64,000 nucleotides of DNA, taken from Ceriagrion tenellum (Eukaryota > Arthropoda > Insecta > Odonata > Coenagrionidae). The position numbers and the translations under genes are program-made. Each line of letters opens with the position of its first letter. Within the stretch, counting starts at the first letter, position 1. Of the stretch, positions 58,122 through 64,000 are shown in pieces. Under the pieces are notes generated by a model, which did not search any database, was not told the origin of the DNA, and saw only the letters and a list, made by a program, of their open reading frames with translations. The stretch covers positions 21,672,373 to 21,736,372 of the forward strand of contig OY720643.1 of assembly GCA_963169105.1 (NCBI GenBank), read 5' to 3'.

Positions 58122-58934
58122 TCTTAAGTCGTCCCAATATTCATAAATTTTCTCATACGTATCTCTGAAAACAGGATGAAAATTACAATCCTCAATTTTC
58201 AAGCATAATTGAGGATGGTAAGTTTTTGATAAAATTGTTCAACTTTTAGGCCTCGCGTATTACAAATACTTAAAAGCTGAAATGCGTCACCTCATGCAGC
58301 AATAAATGGAGTGTGTTCATGCAAAGTCACCACTTTCAGTCAGAAAAATTGTACTTTTTGAGTATTGACCAGCTTTTTCCTATTTCAGCGCACGCTCAGC
58401 TGATGCATTCCTCTTGTGTCCAATGTTCTAGGTCATCTTTTGCCTCCATTTTCTCTGTCTACCTCTTCACCTTTCTCCCCCATCCACCTCCTTCCCTCTT
58501 TGAGCTTTAATAGCTTACGTCATTTTGATCGCAGCAGGCTACCCGGCGGCATCCCGTTTTAATGGCCGGATGTATGCACGTCTCATCCTCCTGAGGGATA
58601 AACGGGTTGGAGATCAATCTCCTCCATTAGGCCAGGCGCCTCGAGTTTGATATATTGCAGAGACGCCGTAGCCATCAATTAATTTCCGGGGAAATAGAAA
58701 ACCCATTAGCGGGAGGAATTGACGGAAAATCATCAAATGCGCGTAGTCATTCGGATGGATAGCTTGAGTAATCTGTGCACAAATTTCGAGCGGTGAATTT
58801 ATCTAGCAGATGGAAGATTAGTATACATTTATAAATCCTCATATCTCACATTTTTCCTCGCATTTGATGCAATAGTGTAACACGAATCAGAGTTCACATA
58901 TCTTTCTACAAAAACTGCTTATAAAATTCTTCCA
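58122..58934. other. Unassigned DNA
   Basis: No gene recognised. A GC-richer patch at 58,530-58,700 has no clear frame. Confidence 0.55.
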
Positions 58935-59095
58935 TTTGCAACACGTTCCATATACACCGTGATTAATTAGGGCCTATTTATGTATCTATTGAGGATAAAA
59001 AATACTTAACTACTAAATGTGTGCATATTATCAATGCAGTAGAATCAAAAAAGGTGTGAGCACACTATATCAGCATTACAGAGGTATAAATGGCC
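58935..59095. repeat. Local duplication, uninterrupted copy
   Basis: TTTGCAACACGTTC at the left, TTGAGGATAAAAAATAC in the middle, GTGTGAGCACACTATATCAG and ATTACAGAGG towards the right, ending AAATGGCC. Matches 57,713-57,824 plus 58,071-58,121 in the same orientation. Confidence 0.8.
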
Positions 59096-61000
59096 GAATT
59101 TCCTCTGCTTATTATTCAAACCGCAACTTGCTAGAAACTTAAGTCGCTGTAATATTTAGCGATTTTCTCCATGAGCCAAGATGAGTGTCAAGTATTACAC
59201 ACCTATAAGGAAAGAATAAGTATTGAATACTGTTAAATCATAGATCACGCACATTTAATCAATACTTATCGTAAATCCAAATTTATTTTGCTCTTTAAAT
59301 TTAAACTTCCGTATTTGCCACTTAAAAATAAGATAATATTGCTATTTGCCCCTGGGAATGGGCTAGAACAAAGTTTTCAAAGGATATTATTTAACATTAC
59401 TTATATATGGAAATACTTGTTAAATTCTAGAGACCTCATCGACGGATTAAAACTTGATCTTTTAAAAGTAGAATACCTGGGTTAAATATTTGCTTCATGT
59501 AAAGTATTTGCCAACAAAGATTTCATTGGGATTGATTTAAACTCTTATATGGGATTTTACTTCGTATATATGGTGCCCTTATTTCTATACTTCCATATCG
59601 CAAATAAATTTTACCTGTTCTGACTTGAATGATATGCAGCATGTTATGTCTATGTTAGATTTTTATCTTATATGCTGAACAAATTCCTGTTTATACTTTA
59701 CATGTCTTGCTTCTAGTTTTTACTAATAATCACAAAAAGTGCATTATACATTCGATACGCCAATTACCGAACGGCAAGTGTCTCTTTTATTCGTAAACTC
59801 TCGATAAATTTCATGAGCATGACTGGTAAAAATCCACATGGAGCTTCTATACACCCAAAAATCTTTTTTTTTAACAGGCGGGCATACCATAAATACTATA
59901 AATATGCAGAGTTACTGCAATAGGGGCAGTAAAAAAGATCAAGATTTTTGTAAAATAAACATTGGAATATTGAACTTGTTTTTGCCAGCATCTACAGTTT
60001 TTTACGACATTTCGACAGGAAAATAATTTATAAAAATTGAAAGCAGAGGGCTGTGGAGGTTGATGCAGCATAAATTTTTTTGAAAACTATATATAATATA
60101 GGTCAGTGCAATTTTTAAAAATCCTTATCTTTATTAGCTCTTGATCTTTTCGTTGAAAAAGGGAGAGTAAATATTTAACGAGGAAATTGGCAGATATTTA
60201 TTGAAATGATATAGAGCGTGTCCTTTACGTGAAAGATAGTGTTGAATTAAATCTCTTGTACTCTAAAAAAATATCTTATTATAAGTGGCATTTAAAGGTA
60301 AGTGTTGACATGTTTTAAATATGACCGATATCACTGTAATATTAATTATCCGGTTTATATTGAAGACAAAATAATGTAATACAAAGAATAAATTAGAAAA
60401 ACACCATGAATCGTTAAATATTAATATAAGACCACTTTAGAAGTTTCTGTGAAAATACAGATGTACAATTAAAACTCTGCAAATTAAAATGGGAGAAACT
60501 TAATGAATGCAATTGAAAACAGAAACTGCCTCTATAAAATTGAATAAAAGAACCAAAATATAATAAATGCTGGAATAAGGAACAATAGAGATGGAAGGCA
60601 GTTGACATTTTCTAGTCTTTGCGACTTTTCTTCATAATAAATGTGACTATTATTGGTTTCCATTGTTTCAATGACGTTTTGCTGCTTTAATTTGTTAATA
60701 CCACTTTTTGGGGTGTTGCATGCACTGTTGATTATGGAACGGAAAGCCGCTAATTATTGCACGCAAAGATGCCCGAATAGCGATTTTTTTGTTTTCTGGA
60801 GAAGAGTAACACTTTTTTCTCGTGGTATTGTTTCATAATAATGCAATGATATTTTAATTACGAAAAAATGAAACAGCAGACTATTAGAAGGTTGACTTGA
60901 AGAATGTTTTCCAAACAAAATTGTAGTTAAGAATTGCTCATAATGAAAAATTGAATGGATATTTTAACATTTTCAATTTAAGCATGACCTACCGCTGTTT
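59096..61000. other. Unassigned AT-rich DNA
   Basis: No gene recognised. A segment near 59,636-59,690 (GCAGCATG, CTTATATGCTGAAC) resembles 57,630-57,680, suggesting further scrambled local duplication. Confidence 0.5.
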
Positions 61001-61445
61001 ATGCCCAGGTCGTCGCTTGAGCCACAAACACGTTATCTACTCGAGCAAGCCGCTTGCGACCACATATCCTCCTCGAAACCCTGTCTAAATGCTTGCCTTG
61101 CCCACCCCTGTATCACTTCGTATCAGTCGCCCTTGACTCCCGCAAAGGGGCGCTTCCTAAGTTTGCGGCCGGCCCTGATCTCTTCCTCCATCCATCCATT
61201 CCATCCCGACCTCACGAACCTCCTACCCGAAACGACCGCCCCTTTCACGACTTGGGGATACGGGGGGACGGAGCAAGTGGTGCACGGAGTGAGATGACCT
61301 CCCACGCCGCCACCGATGCCTCCGCCTACGCCCATTACGGTGCTCCCCTCGCGGATGCACCACAAATCACGCCGAGCCCCACTCCCTTCCAAAAGCCGCT
61401 CCCTTTCTAAAATCACACATCTCCTCCCTCTCCTCTGCATTCCCT
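61001..61445. other. GC-rich island, no gene recognised
   Basis: The plus strand is C-rich with frequent CG. Plus frames at 61,001-61,297 (98 codons) and 61,054-61,410 (118 codons) and a minus frame at 61,123-61,440 (105 codons) overlap in different phases. Products are rich in P, H and S (plus) or G and R (minus), with no known domain. Possible promoter or exon, unproven. Confidence 0.4.
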
Positions 61446-61652
61446 CTGCACGAAGACACCCTAAACTAAGCTAAGGAGTATTGGAATTTGTCCACTACAA
61501 TGTGTTGCAGAATGCAAACCCAATCAAATGTCATTTGAATATATATATTTAAATGGATTGGAGTTTGTAAGTTTATTTATTTTCTCCTCCCAAACTACAG
61601 AACTGATTGGCCAAAACTTATGAATAATTACAGTACTTTTTCCAGAAGGACC
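61446..61652. other. Unassigned AT-rich spacer
   Basis: No gene recognised. Confidence 0.55.
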
Positions 61653-61677
61653 AATACATACATACATACATACATAC
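61653..61677. repeat. (CATA)n microsatellite, LINE tail
   Basis: About six CATA units. Read on the minus strand this is the TATG tail of the adjoining LINE, as at 37.16 and 18.53 kb, but expanded. Confidence 0.9.
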
Positions 61678-62012
61678 CAATCATGCCGTTCCCTTCCGGG
61701 ATAGGCACAGCCACAAAGTTTCACTCACAAATACATATTTGCACACTGCTTCAATAATTTCCTCCATACTGACCTATCCTTGCAAATCTCCCTTGCCTCA
61801 TTTACCCAAATACACTTCTTCATACATGCCCTCCTGTTTTAAAACTCCAAATATTCCTCCTCCAAATAATTTCCTCAACCACATTCAATCACAACTTTCT
61901 CGCCCTACATCTACCTCTCGCACCATTCATTTCACTCTTATATATCTGCTTCGTTATTCGACTCTCATCCATTCTCTCAATATGGCCAAACCAACGAAGC
62001 TCATTCCTTTCT
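61678..62012 (-). mobile_element. LINE 3' end, same family as 36.5 kb
   Basis: ATGCCGTTCCCTTCCGGGAT, GGCACAGCCACAAAGTTTCA and CTCACAAATACATATTTG are the family's 3' untranslated part in antisense. From about 61,770 the antisense of the ORF2 C-terminus follows, colinear with 36.83-37.09 kb: antisense of 'RKFW-MY--MPS', 'FGGGIFGVLK' and 'GRARKL'. The match stops at 62,012 where the foldback begins, so the element may be truncated or split there. Frames contain stops; inactive. Confidence 0.82.
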
Positions 62013-62196
62013 AAAAAAGACCTCTGCATTAATGTCAGGGTTCTTTTTTTCGAATCCTAGTTCCCTCAAGGCCTCGAGAGCTTTTTTATATAGTATATAT
62101 GTGAAAGTGCCTATATTCTACATAAAAAAGATCTCGGGCCCTTGAGAGCACCAGGACCCGAAAAAGGACCCTGAAATCGATGCAGAGGTCTCTTTA
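62013..62196. mobile_element. 184-bp foldback element
   Basis: Left arm AAAAAAGACCTCTGCATTAA pairs with the right end TCGATGCAGAGGTCTCTTT. Further in, TCAGGGTTCTTTTTTTCG with CGAAAAAGGACCCTGA, TCCCTCAAGG with CCCTTGAGAG, and CTCGAGAGCTTTTTTATA with TAAAAAAGATCTCGGG. Arms are about 80 bp around a short AT-rich loop near 62,105. It directly abuts the LINE fragment. No hammerhead-like core is visible, so it belongs to a different class from the 7.6, 13.6, 22.8 and 33.0 kb foldbacks. Confidence 0.8.
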
Positions 62197-64000
62197 TTTG
62201 CTTTTGTAATTACTTTCAATCAAAATATCGGTTAGAAAGTTTTATTAGCAGATGACTGAATGTATATAAAATTTATTTCTAGCAATCGACTTTATAGTAC
62301 AATGCGTATTCGTTTAAAAATCCCATTTTTTGACGAAGATTTTACATTGCTTTTTTAACTTACTTGTAGTCAAGATCAATGGTTGTAATTATTACTATTT
62401 AATGGATAAGAATATGCAAAATTTAATTCTTTCTATCGATTTTATAGTACGTTTCGTATTTGCTCGTAAATCACGTTTTAATAAGGTAATTCTCCATACA
62501 TTAGCTTCTTTCTTGTCAACCTAAGGAATACCACTGAACTCACCTTTTGCAATTTATCTACACTGTGTATAAAAACAAAAAGGGAGCGGTGCCTGTGGGT
62601 TGTAAATTTGACTACCAGATGGCTGAAAAAATGTAAAATTTAATTATTGCTAATGATTTTTGCACGATTCGCATATGCTAGCAAAATCATGTTTGCAATT
62701 TCAAAAATATATACTTTTAAACGATTTCAACAATGGTAAATTTCCTCGAAAACCTGATCAATGAATATGAACAGGAAATAATGCTCGAACCTTTTATGAG
62801 TAACATTAATCGAAACGACCACAATTCACAAATTTCAGAGAAATCAGGTTGGGATCAGAAATAACCCAGCCTGCGTGCCCTAGACGACTTTTTCATGGTA
62901 TCTTTTTTAAGCACGACATATTGATTCATATAATTATGTACCATCGTGTGTGAAAGATAGCTATATTACTTGCGCAGCGCTATGCGTACTACATGGCGAA
63001 CTACGTATAATTTTGCACACTGTTGTAGTCCTAGGATACTACACCAATTTAACGTTATTTTAATTCTTGCACTCCAGAGGAATGGTTGGGGTTCCAATTG
63101 GCTCTAAATCCCCAAATAGTGACTTCTACATGGCCTCCAAATGAATTAAATGATGAGAAGCTTATCTTAAAAATAAGCGTGAGAGTGAACAACAGTTATC
63201 CGCACAAATTAAGTGGTGTCTGCCAGACCTATTTGACTCCAGAAGTGTCAAAGAGATCTCATGGAAAATATGTACGGATAATTGTTACCACCTGCGTGCT
63301 CAATTTACTGTCATAAATTTTATTTTAACTAATAATCGCACAACTTAAGCTAGTAAAATTATAAAATTTACTGTTTAAAAAATTAGCAAAATTTTGTAAT
63401 GGACCTTAAGTGGCTAGACGGGCAATTTCCAATTAGTGAGATAGATGAAGATTATGCATGGGAAAATAGATTCTCTTTTGCATACACTTATCTGCAATAA
63501 TATTTTTCTATTTTATTCCTCCCTTTGAGAATTAATGGGCATATATACTAGTGTTATATTATGTCTGAAACTCGTAGCTCAGTTTTTTCGATAGTGAAAA
63601 TTTTTAACTCTGCAGAGAAATAATTATGGACACTCCTCGGTTAAAAGTTTCTGTCGCACGTAACGCTACAGAAAACCTTTGGCTGGCAGTCGAACGAGGA
63701 ACCATTGACATTGCGCCAAGTACATTAGCCTATTAAGCTAACGATATGCATAATTTCTTTTCGGATGCTTGTATGATATAAAAATACCAGTTTTTTAGGA
63801 CTTTCGGACTTGTCACAGAAATGTCACATGTCACAGAATCAGTCCAAAGCGTGTGCTCAGCACCACTGTCTCTGTAGTGAAAGCCAAACATTGAAAATAC
63901 AATGTAATGGGGTGTTAGTTTTCTGGGCAAAAATTTAGGATCACGAAACTGGTCACGATGTTACCGCGTTTATCTTTTTGTAACCTAAGTCTCAGTATTG
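62197..64000. other. Unassigned AT-rich DNA
   Basis: No gene recognised. Two partly similar segments (62,270-62,320 and 62,420-62,470: TATCGATTTTATAGTACG-like) may be an old tandem duplication. The 76-codon plus frame at 63,086-63,316 has no known domain. Confidence 0.5.

Overview
This 64 kb window reads as non-coding DNA from a large, repeat-rich, AT-rich animal genome. The repeat types point to an arthropod, probably an insect. They are 5'-truncated non-LTR retrotransposons (LINEs) with microsatellite or 'ATG' 3' tails, tRNA-derived SINEs, foldback elements whose hairpin cores resemble Penelope-like element tails, a hAT-type MITE and a piggyBac-type MITE. I cannot name the species. I found no convincing host protein-coding exon, no rRNA and no intact tRNA. 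Open reading frames are short, mostly overlap on both strands, and have no recognisable domains except inside LINE fragments. There is nothing bacterial: no operons and no CRISPR array.

Layout. 0-16 kb: mostly unassigned AT-rich DNA, with an 88-bp tandem duplication (0.7 kb), a purine-rich tract (5.9-6.8 kb) and two foldbacks (7.6 and 13.5 kb). 16-31 kb: a 353-bp inverted-repeat element, LINE 3' ends (17.7, 18.5 and 29.9 kb), two foldbacks (22.5 and 22.8 kb), a Penelope-like tail (24.1 kb), a SINE arranged as a 321-bp inverted repeat (29.4 kb) and a second SINE family (30.6 kb). 31-34 kb: a 145-bp repeat in two copies, the second split by a 259-bp insertion with a 7-bp target duplication. 36-48 kb: LINE fragments on both strands (36.5, 37.8, 43.9, 46.4 and 47.6 kb), a 559-bp hAT-like MITE with 8-bp target duplication (39.3 kb) and a ~165-bp repeat (41.4 and 43.0 kb). 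49-51 kb: a G-rich island followed by a divergent ~135-bp tandem array that a LINE tail has interrupted. 55-62 kb: a tRNA SINE (55.2 kb), a near-perfect 245-bp palindrome flanked by TTAA (56.6 kb), a local duplication split by a SINE (57.7 and 58.9 kb), a GC-rich island (61.0 kb), and a LINE tail next to a foldback (61.7-62.2 kb).

How the parts relate. The window is best read as layers of insertions in neutral DNA. Three places preserve a before/after comparison: the 145-bp repeat, the 58 kb duplication and the 135-bp array. The most unusual signal is a shared motif at the centre of four otherwise unrelated foldbacks: CTGANGA (or ATGANGA), one unpaired base, a short perfect hairpin, then GAAA. 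It resembles the hammerhead-ribozyme core reported in Penelope-like elements but differs from the canonical form by one base at the base of the stem. GC-rich islands (5.9, 15.7, 21.3, 31.4, 33.8, 38.5, 49.3 and 61.1 kb) are the best places to look for unrecognised promoters or exons, but I cannot support any from sequence alone.
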